Shown in pieces: positions 1 through 10,846 of a stretch of 64,000 nt of DNA. Both the position numbers and the translations under genes were made by a program. The notes below the pieces were generated by a model, which saw only the letters and a list, made by a program, of their open reading frames with translations, was not told the DNA's origin and ran no database searches. The DNA is from Amylostereum areolatum (taxonomy: Eukaryota > Basidiomycota > Agaricomycetes > Russulales > Stereaceae): assembly GCA_012932865.1 (NCBI GenBank), contig SAXG01000119.1, positions 1 to 64,000 on the forward strand. Reading direction: 5' to 3'. How positions within the stretch are numbered: the first letter of the stretch is position 1; every line of letters begins with the position of its first letter.

Positions 1-128
1 CTAACCCTAACCCTAACCCTAACCCTAACCCTAACCCTAACCCTAACCCTAACCCTAACCCTAACCCTAACCCTAACCCTAACCCTAACCCTAGCCCTAA
101 CCCTAACCCCTAACCCTAACCCCTAACC
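1..128. repeat. Chromosome-end telomere, (CCCTAA)n
   Basis: Uninterrupted CCCTAA units fill the first ~90 bases. A CCCTAG variant and units with an extra C (CCCCTAA) follow before unique sequence starts near 129. The C-rich strand reads into the chromosome, as expected for a left end ending in TTAGGG repeats. Variant units on the inner side are usual for telomeres, because only the outer units are renewed by telomerase. Confidence 0.98.
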
Positions 129-574
129 GGCAGGATGATAACTAACCCGACCTAGGCTCGTTCCTCGCCTAGGACGGCATTATCCGAGTTAAGCGCTCGC
201 CGGCCCGGCATGGTCCGGTCACGAGTTCTTAGCGCCCGGCTAATCCCGGGCGCTCATTCCGGCGGCTCCGCCCCGGTTTGATCCGGTTCGGGTTTCGGTC
301 CGAGTATTGGCGCTGGCTTCGGCCCGTCTAGACGCTCGGCAGCTCGGCATCTCGGCTTCGGCTTTGAGATAGCCCGAGACGGAGTCTAGGTGTCTTGGCA
401 CGGTGTTCTTAGGCCGCTATGACGCAACACATGACGTCGACGGTCTGGATTGTCCCGGAGTCGCGTCTCCGACGACAAAGAAAGCTTAGCAAAATGACAA
501 AAGTGGAACGACGCAAAGTCCGAACGACGCGCGTCGCCTTAGTAAATGCGCATTACTAAAGGGATCTGAAGAGC
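129..574. other. Subtelomeric spacer, no gene seen
   Basis: GC-rich sequence with many short CGG/CCGG-type words between the telomere and the truncated uricase. I see no convincing reading frame, RNA gene or repeat family here. It lies outside the internal telomere block at 682-693, so it was probably added to this end after the break in the uricase gene. Confidence 0.6.
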
Positions 575-1957
575 CTATAAAGGCGAAAGTGAAGGTAACG
601 TCTTGCCCCCAAGACCTCGCTCATCCCGCGCAGTCGCCCTCTCCCGTAGCATATAAATCGCGTGTGCTTCGCACACGCTCTCCCTAACCCTAAGGGCGAT
701 CCGCATGCTGCCTACACCTGGGTTGTTTGCGAGAATTGTCTGGCCCATTTTGTAGAGCGTCGCCTGGGAAAGGATGTCAGTGTCGTCGCACCGCGGGGAG
801 CCAGAGGGGAATGTTTGAACAGGACACTTGGGGTACAAGCGATCGAGAATCCCAAAGCAATGCACGAAGTGACGAACCTGTACACTCGCGCTCTCGTCTG
901 TTGCGAAGACTTCCAAGGTGATGTTGCGCACGCTGGTAGCGACTGCGTCGTCATCCCAGACTCCGCTGTCCTAGCCACACATCAGCGACGTTATGCGCAG
1001 ATTGTCGAGAGAAAACATACCTTCTTGCCAATGTTCGCCTCCTCCAACGTACTCCCGTCTCCGTAGCCCGTAATCGACACAGGGGAGTAGGTGTACACCA
1101 GGTCGACGGCTGTGCTGAAGATGCGGTCGTTGACCTCGACGAGGGTCGTATACTCGTCACGAACAAAATTCTCGAAAGCCGATCCAGTAGATTTGAGGAC
1201 TAGAAGACCACAGAGATTAGCAACGCGAATAGCATGCAGGTAGCCAGAAGAGCGGGGAACCAAGTGTGTGAACCACGCTGAGAGCACGGAAACCGACCGC
1301 TCACCCAACAAATCCCTGATACCGCCCTCGGCTTTGGCCAGAACGCCTTCCTTTGTTTGGTCGACCTCGACCTTCACGATCCTTTTCTCGTCCCTGTCTC
1401 GCCAGAAGGCATGAGGATGGGGCTTTCCGCCTGGTTCGATGCGCGCCCAGTGGAGGACTTCGACTGTGACAACCGCCTTAGAAATGTGTGAATATTTAGA
1501 GACGAGATGCGTTCCGAGGTGTAGGGCAAAGCGGGACGGAGAGAGAATATGCGGGGATGTTTTGGCGAGATCTAGAAGATCGGCGAGGTCAACGCGGTCA
1601 ATGAGGTAAAGTGACGGATAGACGTGCAATACGTGATGTTCTTGACTACGAAAGAGTGTAAGCCCGATGCTTGTGCTTAGTAGCGAGACCAGATCAATTG
1701 CGCACTCGAATCGGTGGCCACGACGACACGATTGTCTGCCTGTGTATAGCTTGATGCAAGAATTTGGATAAGGCTTTCCATCTGGAGTCGACAAATAGAT
1801 AAATTCCGCACCTGACGTCGATCGCACCCTCGAGCAGTGCGGTAACGTTGTACTCGACAATATTGTGTACTCCACCGTCGCCGCGGACAACACGGAAGAC
1901 GCGAATCCTGTCCTTTCCATAGCGTGCGGTCGAGAGAAGTCCTGGCTCAGAAGACAT
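575..1957 (-). pseudogene. Urate oxidase (uricase), 3' end lost at a telomere-repeat junction
   Basis: Uricase oxidises urate to 5-hydroxyisourate in peroxisomal purine breakdown. The minus-strand start is at 1957. Exons in order show ARYGKDRIRVFRVVR and VEYNVTALLEG, then SYTQADNRVVVATDS, then TSPHILSPSRFALHLGTH, then TGYGDGSTLEEANIGKK (intron from about 1017), then VFATDESASVQ up to 878. The last exon starts at 763 with ATLYKMGQTILANNPGVGS. Homology stops at about base 697, where the frame runs into TTAGGGTTAGGG and continues for roughly 38 unrelated codons to a stop at 575-577. The usual C-terminal segment with the NKHY motif is absent; in Aspergillus flavus uricase this carries Asn254 and His256 of the active site. 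Gln228 (in SASVQATLY) is kept. One internal splice junction near 1560-1640 is unresolved. Family identity is sure; loss of function is inferred. Confidence 0.9.
682..693. repeat. Internal telomere repeat at the uricase breakpoint
   Basis: Two exact CCCTAA units, in the same orientation as the terminal telomere, sit exactly where uricase homology ends. This is the pattern expected if a broken end was once healed by telomere addition. Confidence 0.85.
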
Positions 1958-2250
1958 GGGCAAAGAGAACGACCGTGGAATCTGGATGAGTTGAGCGGAT
2001 GAGGACCGAGCCTGCAAGAGCTCTCTCGGGGAAAGCACCGGGGGACTCCTCGGGAGATTTCCCGTTCGAGTGTCACTCCGGCCGTGACCGCGTCCGCCGG
2101 ATCCCGCCGATGTCCAAGTCTGCGCTGTCCGCCGTCGGTCCCCGACTCGCCGCGTCGCGCATCCACTCTTTCCTCCTCCCTCCTCGTCCTCGTCCTCATC
2201 CTCGCCGTCCCCGTCGGGCTCTCTTTTTTTCCTCCAAAAAGTCACGCAAA
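1958..2250. promoter_or_regulatory. Divergent promoter region, uricase / ATP20
   Basis: The two start codons point away from each other across 293 bases, so both promoters must lie here or overlap the genes. The ATP20 side has a pyrimidine-rich tract of mostly TCC/CTC just before the ATG, which is common in fungal promoters. No specific factor site is claimed. Confidence 0.5.
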
Positions 2251-3239
2251 ATGCGCCCGTCGCCCTCCTCGCTCCGTTTCCTTCGTCAGCCCGTCGTCCA
2301 ACGCCGCTTCGCGTCCACGAACGTCAACGCCGAGGCCGCGCAGAAGAAGGCCCAGGAGGCTTTTGGTGCCGCGCAGAAGGGCGCTGCCAAGGCCTGGGAG
2401 TCGACCGTCAAGTTCTTCGGTCCTTTGGGCGAGCGTGTCGGTTCAATGCTCGGTTGTACGTCCTCTCGCGAGTTCCCTCTTTTCCCATCCATCTCCGAAT
2501 ACCCATATTCGCGTGTTTACGCGCATGCATTCCCCTGTTTTCTGGGATTTTCATCCTCCTGGGGAAATAATACTAATGCACGCATGTTCAGCCTACCGTG
2601 CACCACTCACGTATAACCTGGCCGTTACTCGTGAAGTTCTCAAGCACATCTACCTCGCAGAACGCCTTCAGCCTCCTTCGTTAGCCCAGGTTCAGAGCGT
2701 GTACGCAACTCTTTGGCAACGCGCGACAAGCCCCGCGTATTTGCGCGACCTCGCTCGTACCGGGGAGTGGGCCCGTGTGGGGGTGTACGGTCTTGAGGCG
2801 TACGGTATCTACAAGGTATGTTTTCGCTGTCCGGTCCCCTCGTCTTCTTTATCTTCCGCACATCTCTCTCTTTGCCTTCCATTCCCTTCATCGGCTCTCG
2901 GTCCAGTTTTTAATGCAGGCTGCTTACTTGTCGGGTGGTTTAATCACTGGCTTTATCTTCGCCGGACTGTCTGTTCTTTCGCTCCTTCAACCATGTCATC
3001 CCAGCGTCCCCTCCGTTTTCTACAGGCTCGTTGTCGCTCTCCCCTTCCTTTCTCTTCTGGCTGGTTGACGGGATTTCCCGCTCGTATAATCCAATGGTTT
3101 TGTTCATCACTGCCTCATCGTCCTCTCCTTTCTATCCCGATTTTCTCTCGCGCTTTCATCCCTCTTACTAACCTATTTTTTTTCTTAGATTGGCGAGATC
3201 ATCGGCAGGCGGTCTCTTGTCGGCTACAATGTCCAGTAG
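2251..3239 (+). CDS. ATP20: Mitochondrial F1FO-ATP synthase subunit g
   Basis: Subunit g sits in the membrane sector of ATP synthase and helps form dimers and shape cristae. Exons 2251-2455, 2592-2815 and 3189-3239 join in phase to give 159 residues. The N-terminus (MRPSPSSLRFLRQPVVQRRF) is rich in Arg and Ser and lacks acids, fitting a mitochondrial presequence. A middle helix rich in Ala and Lys follows, then LTYNLAVTREVLKHIYLAER. The C-terminus VGVYGLEAYGIYK plus IGEIIGRRSLVGY is the family signature, including the GxxxG-like helix used for dimer contacts. The second intron is 373 bases, long for this region. In-frame sequence upstream of 2251 lacks similarity and would bury the presequence, so I start at 2251. 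Confidence 0.9.
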
Positions 3240-5439
3240 ACCCTTCTATCTTCCACCTCCGCGCCATTCCACCTACGACTGCTCTACTCCCATCAGTATC
3301 TTATCTTACCGCATTTTAGACCGCGTCGGGATGAATGGTCAGAGGTGTTTCATTGATCAGAGGTGTCACCTTCGTATTGTTGTTTTTTGTGACGTGAGGC
3401 GTAATGTTGAGGTTTGTTGATTGGATTCCGTCTATTCCATCTACGCCACGCATTGGGAACCACAACCTTTTCATTCGCGTGGTTGGCAGCGTTGGGGCAA
3501 CACTTTGTCAAGGCGGAGCATGCCTCGTCGTCACCTAATACCTCGACGCACACGACCTTAGCGTCCCGCATATCGATTCGTGTACTGACTGTTCAACCGT
3601 TGCAGACCGCATCGTCATATTTGTATTGGTTTCTGCCCTCCAGTTCTAATGTGGCGGGCCTGCTAACATGATGTCAAAAATACCCTCACAATACTGACAC
3701 ATGTTTAGTAGGTGTACCGTGCTTCGCCTGTCCGACGGCCGCTCATCTCTAATGCCCCATTCCTTCTCGATGAATCGCGCGCGTTCATTGCAGGTTTAAA
3801 TAACGACGGCGCTGGCTTGTCGCCAATTTCACCCCGCTCCCTTGTTGCTTTCCTGTCTTGTGGCAGGAGACTGCACACGCACGGGGGATCACTATGGGTT
3901 AGTGCTCTTTGCCCAGTGAACCAACCACATATTGACCATGGGGCCGTGTCTGATAGGTTTACCTATGGTCGCAGACCTTCCCCTTCCATCGCATCCCCGC
4001 CATGTACGGCTCCTTCAAAATGACCTGGAAGATGCAATTCATGGCGAGAAGATACATTTTCATCCCTCGTTCAAGTCCGCGGTTCCGTATCATGTTGGCA
4101 ATGATCCTTTTGTTTCGATGGGGAGATGGGAAGACAGGGCGTACCCGACCTGGTATCGTGAATACGCTGAGGGCGGCTCAACGTCGGATGTGGACGCTGC
4201 CCATATATTCGTTGATGATCCATCTATCACCTTAGCCTCCGCAAGAGAAATTTTTCAGTGGACGAGCCCGTGGTCCGCTCTTTCCTATCTCGGAGAGCGG
4301 CATGTTTTCAACCCTCCGTCTCAGGGTGTCGACGCGTGGGAGAGACTTGGTCGTTGCAGGTGGTGTCGTAAGGTGAGTTACCTGTTCGGTTCCTTTTCGA
4401 ATAACAACGAGCTGATCAGCTCACAGGTAGCACACATGTTGGCCAAAACAGCGGTTCTAACATACGATTGCCATAACGAAACAGAAGCCCGAGATTCAAA
4501 TATGTGCACATCCCGCCCCGTGCATCCTCATGACAGGCTGTTACAAACCAAAACCTACATCAGCTGGTCCCCCCATCGCGTTCTCCCGTTGGCCATGGTT
4601 AACTTTGCAACTTCTATCCATCATTACAAGACTTTGAGGCTCTGTCTTCGTGAGCACGATGATCTCAACATGGCCCAGCGAACTCGTCGGGTGTGTAAAC
4701 GCATCTCTTCCCCAGGCCTGCAGCTGACCAGCCGCTTTTATATTCTTTTTCTGGTAGCCAGTGCATCCTGTGGACTGTTCGCCGACATAGAAGTGGATCC
4801 AGCCAGCTGATTATTCCCCGGATACCGCGACCTCCTCGAAGATAAAGGTCCGTCGTATCCAGTTTCTTCTGTCTTTTTCCGCTGAAGGTACATCTTAGTG
4901 CCTTATCAACATATTCTTGGGCTTCTCATCCATGGTGGAGCACGGGGTAGCGCTCGTCTTATCGCATGTTCATCGTGCGGATGGTGGTCTGAATCACACA
5001 GCTCCTTCGTCCTCTTTTTTGAAGCCCCACCGGTCAGCGGACCTTCCGAAAGTCAGATGCACCGTCATGGCGAAATCCTGGGACGCCGTGGAACCGACCT
5101 TTGGTCAATATGGTTCATCTTTCGTTTGCGGTGTGACTGTCCTGCACGCTCATGCACATCCATGACAGGCATCCAGTGCGCACTCTCCACTGAGCATACG
5201 TATAAGCGTGTGTCCGACAGGGAGATTGGCCCGGTGTGCGTTTACGAGCTCTTGGCTATGCGCACGGGGCAAGGAACCTACGCTTCTGAGGATCAGATGA
5301 GGCATAGCCGTGTATAGGGTGCTTCCCCGCTTCCTCCGGGGCATTGAGGACCTACCCGGCGGACTGCCACCACTGATGGGTGCTGTATAAACGGCGGCGT
5401 TCACGGGTTCTCAAGTCTGGCCCCCTCAACCCTTCCCAG
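3240..5439. other. 2.2 kb without a recognised gene
   Basis: Between ATP20 and the membrane-protein gene I find no family I recognise. A 292-codon plus-strand frame (3932-4810) is listed separately as a weak candidate. Several shorter frames overlap it on the same strand, and codon use looks ordinary. It could hold a fast-evolving or decayed gene. Confidence 0.4.
3932..4810 (+). CDS. Hypothetical open frame, doubtful
   Basis: A single uninterrupted frame of 292 codons, unusually long for chance in this area. The middle (around residues 45-105) looks protein-like, with patches such as GRWEDRAYPTWYREYAEGG. The ends look like random translation. I recognise no domain, signal peptide or membrane helix. 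It may be part of a multi-exon gene whose other exons I could not place. Transcript data would settle it. Confidence 0.2.
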   Translation: MTMGPCLIGLPMVADLPLPSHPRHVRLLQNDLEDAIHGEKIHFHPSFKSAVPYHVGNDPFVSMGRWEDRAYPTWYREYAEGGSTSDVDAAHIFVDDPSITLASAREIFQWTSPWSALSYLGERHVFNPPSQGVDAWERLGRCRWCRKVSYLFGSFSNNNELISSQVAHMLAKTAVLTYDCHNETEARDSNMCTSRPVHPHDRLLQTKTYISWSPHRVLPLAMVNFATSIHHYKTLRLCLREHDDLNMAQRTRRVCKRISSPGLQLTSRFYILFLVASASCGLFADIEVDPAS

Positions 5440-7000
5440 ATGTCGTCGCCTTCCAACTCAACTGCCTCGAAGACGATGGCCGTGCTTCAAGAAGTGGCCC
5501 AGATCTGGAACAGCTTCCCTCCTATCTTCAGGGATATTGTGGTCGAGACTGCATTCTGGGGTACGTGCGCGCTACCTCTTCCCACTGCTTCGCCTGCTCA
5601 CGCGTCTTCATCTATCAGGCGCATTTACTTTGCTCATCCTTCTTTCCACGTATATCCTTCTGTAAGCCTCGTTCGCGAGATGAGCCTCGGAGCACAAACT
5701 CACACAACCGCTCGCATTATAGTCAAAAGGATCTGCACTCGAGGTCAACCTGGGGAATGCTGGCAGTCACGTTGCTCATGTACGGTATCTCCTCGACCAG
5801 CTGGGCGTTGACATTCTCCTCCTTCATGAGGCTATACCTCGTTGTCCCGAATTCGTTCCTTGTTGGCCCTACCACCCCAAGCGTCATTCGCGCTGAATCA
5901 TTCACCACCACATGCGCCGTGGCCACCCGTGTTCTTACAGTGGCCAATGTGCGTTTATCATCCTTATCATCCGCTACTTTGTCTTTGTCGTCTGAACTAG
6001 CGCTGTACAGATCATGCTTAACGATTGTGTCGTTATGTGGAGGGCCTGCGTGGTCTGGAGGTACAAACGCTTGGTAGTTGGGTCGGCCTGTGGGCTCCTT
6101 TTCATCGCCTTAGGTACGTGCTAGTATTCCTCCGAAACTTGCCGGACACTCACGAGGTTCTTCCAGTTCCGTGGACCATATCGATCCGCGACCAGATCGC
6201 GAGGTCGACGTTCGTGAACACAGGACCGTTTGGCCCCGAAATGGACTTCTTCAGCTTTTTGTCCTTTATATTTTCTTGGATCCTCAATCTCTTTTCGACA
6301 TCTCTGATTGCGTACAAGGCGTGGTACGTCAAAACTCGGCAATGAAATGGGTGTCGACTCACTCCTTTGCAGGCAGCAGCGACGCGGCATTCAGAGGCAT
6401 ATGGCGAATAGCACGAAACGAACCAGAGTTGAAAATCTTTTGATCCTTTTGACAGAATCTGGCGTCTTGTATTGTATTATATGGGTGCGTTCTCGCGACG
6501 CTCCCCGGAGATCATTCCCACTCAGTCGATCTCAGATATTATATGCGGTCCACTCGGAAACCGGTTTCCTTGGGAATTTCGGAGACGCGTTTCTGGTGGA
6601 AGCAATGGTACAAATGACGGTACGTTGATTTAACATATGTCCCCACCGTCTTTTGACCTGAATGTACTCCCACTAGGGCATCTACCCCACCATAATCATC
6701 GTCCTCGTGTGCCTACAGAAGACGCACTGTGATCGCCTCTTTGTCTACGAACGACCTTTGAGTATGGCGCCAGGCTCGCTCTTTCCGCCCCGTCCTTCTA
6801 CTGTGGCCTCAATCTCCAAAGTGCCCATGAGCCCGTCGCTATCTCTTCGTCTTCTGGATGATACCAGCTTCGGCACGTCCGCAGTCAATGAGCTCAACGC
6901 CATCAGAGACTCGAACGATTCGTGGGGGATTTCCGCTCTGGAGCTCGGAAGTTACGAGAAGAAGGTGCGGCCTAGTTCGCGTCTCGCGTACGACCCTTGA
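5440..7000 (+). CDS. Seven-helix membrane protein, Agaricomycete-specific family
   Basis: This has the layout of a large family of uncharacterised mushroom membrane proteins with about seven helices and a polar C-terminal tail. Exon 1 (5440-5560) carries IFRDIVVETAFW. Exon 2 begins after an AG near 5618 and reads GAFTLLILLSTYILL. Later exons give MLAVTLLMYGISSTSWALTF, then MLNDCVVMWRACVVWRYKR (helix 4 with the conserved WRA.V.W), then ILNLFSTSLIAYKAW (the family LIAYKAW motif), then a GIYPTIIIVLVCL helix and a Ser-rich tail ending at 7000. The joins I checked keep phase. Ligand and function are unknown for the family; receptor-like roles have been guessed but not shown. No lesion seen. Confidence 0.75.
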
Positions 7001-7486
7001 CAGTTCCATGGGGCCGACATGTATACTACTTACAATATGTTTGCTCGTTGCGTTTCTTTAGTTCCTTTAAATTATAACTACGATGATCGATGATATCCTG
7101 TCATAGACGCAATAAAACAGACATCTGTACTATATATGTGATATCCTTTGCCCTGTAATATACGGCGGCGTCGATGTGGCTTCATCCATCTTAGAATTTG
7201 CCTTCGTAGCGGGCTCGCGACGGGGATAACTTAGCATACACGATGCCACATTATTTCGGTTGACCTCAGGCTCTTGCTCGTAGACCACCATAAGTACTCT
7301 TAGATAGACCCATGCTGACCTCGACGCTGCCTGGCCTTCCGAATCCCAGTCGAGAGTGCGTTGCATACACGTGACTCACCGCAATCAGTCGAGACTCGAG
7401 ACCGAAGTCTGCAGTTTGTCTTACGATTTGGATTTCTTCCGCAACCACCCACTCTTTTACCCTGTCGCACACCGTCTGTGAGCGCC
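7001..7486. other. Intergenic, 3' end of membrane protein and desaturase promoter
   Basis: AT-rich sequence with several TATATA-like words around 7130-7160 and no convincing frame. It probably holds the upstream gene's 3' UTR and the promoter of the desaturase that starts at 7487. Confidence 0.5.
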
Positions 7487-9070
7487 ATGGCCCCTTCACC
7501 CAATGTTCCAGTCGAAGTCGGTGAGTCGCAACCATACCACCCTTACACCACGCTCAAGATGTGCAATACGCGCAGACTTTAGCATGTTCGGAGGTGCCGA
7601 CTCGCTTTCAGAGGGCAAGAAGCCTCTGTATTCGTCGCCTCGAAGAACGGTCGTTTTAAACCAGGAAAATGCGGGAGATGTCTACAACAACCCGCCCCAC
7701 GATCCTTCGGACTTCTTGTGGACCATGACGGAAGAGCCCCATCGCTCGCGCAGGAAGGCTATCATAAAGGCACATCCAGAGGTGCGTGCATAATTATTCC
7801 TACCTCTTCACATTGCTTAACATGCGGTACGGTGCAGGTGTTCAAGCTCATGGGTCACGAACCACTCACGAAATACGTCTCGCTTTCGGTGGTCCTCCTG
7901 CAACTCGCCGTCGCTTTCCTCCTCCGACACTCCCACCCCCTGTCCTGGAAGTTTCTCCTGGCAGCCTACATTATTGGTGGAACAGCAAACCACAACTTAT
8001 TCCTGGCCATACATGAAATTACCCATAACCTCGCCTTCAAGGGTGTAAAAGCAAACAAGATGCTAGCCATCGTTGTTAACTTGCCCATTGGCATCCCGTA
8101 CGCGGTTACTTTCAAAGTAAGGAGTCGCTCTAGAACCCCTCCACCTCCCCCCCGCTCTCTATGAAGGACCTATGTATGGTCTTGGCCAAGGCGTGCTCGG
8201 AAATCATCCCAGTCCCTGACCCCCCAGCTTGTTCTTCGTTCCGGTCTAATTCTATTCTCTTGCTTAGGGATACCACCTAGAACACCACAAATATCTTGGC
8301 GAGGACGGCGTCGATACCGACCTCCCTACCAGCCTAGAGCTCGTATGTCTAAACAATGTCCTTGGCAAGGTCTTTTTCTGGTACGATTTCGTTCCATCAT
8401 CACGTCGCCCCGTCTGAATTATTCTTAGCACATTTCAGATTCTCTTCTACGCCCTGCGACCCGGATTTGTGCGTTCCCAGAAGCAGTCGTACTGGCATTT
8501 CGTCAGCATCGGCGTCCAGCTGATGTTCGACTGCCTGCTCCTCAAATACGTCTCCGGCGGCAAGAACATGCTCATCTACTTCATCATGTCAAGCTTTTGG
8601 GCCGGAAGCCTCCATCCTCTCGCTGGACACTTTATTGCGGAACACTACGTGTGGGACGACCTCCAGCAAGAAACATATTCTTACTATGGCTGGCTCAATA
8701 TCTTTGCTTATAATGTGCGTCCATCGTTCTCCCGGTTGCGCGATGTGCTGACGACGTACATTCTTAGGTTGGATACCATAATGAGCACCATGATTTCCCT
8801 TCCATCCCCTGGACACGTCTCCCGGCTCTGCGTGCATTGGCTCCGGAGTTTTACGACCATCTGCCTTCGCACCCGTCCTGGCCTATGATCACTGTCAACT
8901 TTATCCGCGATAAGAACGTCGGCATCTGGGCTCGTGTGAAGCGCGAGTCGAAACATCTGAAGCAAACACCTCCCAGAATTGAATTGGACGGCGGATGTGC
9001 GGATGTCGACGAGGAGGGAAGGGCAAGCGGTGCAGAAACGGACACGGGTGGGGTACGACAGAGGAAATGA
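7487..9070 (+). CDS. Sphingolipid delta-4 desaturase (dihydroceramide desaturase)
   Basis: Introduces the 4,5-trans double bond of the sphingoid base in dihydroceramide, at the ER membrane. Six exons (7487-7520, 7576-7781, 7838-8116, 8268-8380, 8429-8714, 8768-9070) join in phase to 406 residues. The N-terminus has DPSDFLWTMTEEPH, typical of the family. The three histidine boxes that bind the di-iron centre are HEITH (with NHNLFLAIHEITHN), HLEHH and HNEHH (in VGYHNEHHDFP). Hydrophobic segments lie between, for example YVSLSVVLLQLAVAFLL. The acceptor at 8428 was chosen over the next AG because it gives CTFQILFYALRPGF in phase, whereas the alternative makes a stop. The C-terminal ~30 residues are polar and acidic. 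The gene appears complete. Confidence 0.95.
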
Positions 9071-9286
9071 GAGGTTAAGGATGTTTTCTGTACATAGCCT
9101 TCTGTTTAACGTCCAACGCGTTGTAATGGACCACATACTGCTTGTTCTCCACGCTGGCGGATTGCTGGCAAATAGCGTAAATGGCACGTGACTCGTGGTA
9201 TTATTACTCTGTCATTTCAGGTCGAAGCCTCAAGTTCGCCGCATGTACTGGTTCAGCTCGTTTGCCCATAACCACCATCGCCGCCC

Positions 9287-10846
9287 ATGACCCCACCGCG
9301 GAAGCCGACGACGCGCGCAGACATTGTCCTCAGCATGCAAGATGCCCAACTGCTCAACACCATCGATGAAGAATTGCGCGATTCACGGCGTGTACATAGG
9401 CAAGGGCAGGAAGAGGATCTCCGAGAGGCATTGGGCAGGATGATGTCGCGGGTAGAAGAGCTGGTGCGATTCTATCTTCATGTTCTTTGATATTCTCTCA
9501 CTCGCACATACTATGACAGTGTTCTATGTTGAAGACAGCGTACCAGAGCAGAACTGACATGGAGACATCGCTGGCGCTGGCGCAGTCGAACCTCAAGATG
9601 TCGCTGGCGAACAACGAGATGCTTGAAGACGCACTCAAACGCAATCCAGGACTCAAAGACGTCGGGTGGCGGCGATCGTCCGCTGCCAGCCCCAACGCGC
9701 CACCGTCGGCGAGATCTAGCATTGACCGTGACGAGACCGCGACCCCGTCAGATCAAGCTCAATCATCCGACTCGCCCGAGCTCAACGGCGCGAAACCCGC
9801 ACAAGACTCTGGCTTCTTCAAATTCCGATTCTCAAGCGGGCGGTCGACGCCCCAGCCCCAATCTCCACCGCTCAGCGGACGCTCTCTCAATTCCGCGACC
9901 GGCCACCTCACCTCAGCATCGCTACCCTCCCTGGTCCCGCCTCCGGCGTCAGCAACTTCACAAGAACTTCTCGAGCTCAAGGCAAAGTTGGAGGCGGAGA
10001 CAGAGAAGCTTTCTAAAGTTATCAACGAGAAGAAAGAGCTTGAAGGCGAACTGGAGAGCCTGAGTCAGGCTCTATTTGAGGAGGTGTGTTTCTTACTTAT
10101 ACATCTCCATGCCGATGCTCACCTATATTCAGGCAAATATGATGGTAGCCACCGAACGCATCAAACGAGCAGAGGCCGAGGAGGAGCTCAGAGAAGTTCG
10201 TCTAGAGAAGGAGGCTCTTCGCTCTGCTCTTCGACTTATGGAGAACGAACGCATCCGTGCATCTTCCACGCCTCCTCCATCAGCGGTCCACGAGGTGGAT
10301 CTAAGGTCGACAATCCACACACGGTCTTCTTCCAATATTGCCCTCAAGTCTCCGCCTCCGTCCTCTCCCTCTTCTTCATCGCCATCCACACCATCGCAAG
10401 ACGCGTCCTTCGAGATGATCGCCTCCAACCAGGATTCAATCGATGCCCCAGGATCCCCCGCTCCTCTCTACGTCCCCCCACCCCATCTCACCGAGCTTCC
10501 TGATTCTCGCACCACCTCCCCTGTACCCTTACCTCACCCCCACCGTCCTTCACATCTCCGTCCATCCATTCTATCGCGGGAGTCGGACGATTCAACGGAG
10601 GCGGAAGCGGAACTAGATACAGATGAAGCGCTTGCGATCAATGTCACGGTAACGCCCACGCTCCTCCAGACGAAGGCAAGAAACGAGGGCATGCCCCCCG
10701 CACCACCGCCCCCGTCTGCGGCGGACGCGTTTTCGGATTCGCCGTGGCAACAACGTCCTTCGCCGTCGACGCATTCAGCTCCGGTCGAGAACTCTATTGC
10801 TTTTGCATCTCCGCCCGCGGAGGAGATGGCGTCGCCCTGGGCATGA
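9287..10846 (+). CDS. SEC2: Sec2-type Rab guanine nucleotide exchange factor
   Basis: Sec2 family proteins activate the Rab Sec4/Rab8 on secretory vesicles for polarised exocytosis. Three exons (9287-9463, 9520-10083, 10133-10846) give 484 residues. Residues 1-110 are helical and charged. A long Ser/Pro linker follows. The signature coiled coil spans the second intron, from LLELKAKLEAETEKLSKVI through SLSQALFEE to ANMMVATERIKRAEAEEELR; SLSQALFEEAN is the Sec4-binding core in this family. The C-terminal third is disordered and rich in Ser and Pro, and ends in EEMASPWA. Yeast Sec2 is longer (about 759 residues) and differs after the coiled coil. No lesions seen. Confidence 0.9.

Noticed and set aside
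991..2199. A single 402-codon minus-strand frame over the uricase locus
   Set aside because: It reads through uricase introns. Spliced exons match the family better than the continuous frame, whose first ~120 codons are unrelated Arg-rich translation of the promoter.
1999..2250. N-terminal extension of ATP20 in the same frame
   Set aside because: The extension translates the divergent promoter, has no family similarity and would bury the mitochondrial presequence. The ATG at 2251 fits the known length.
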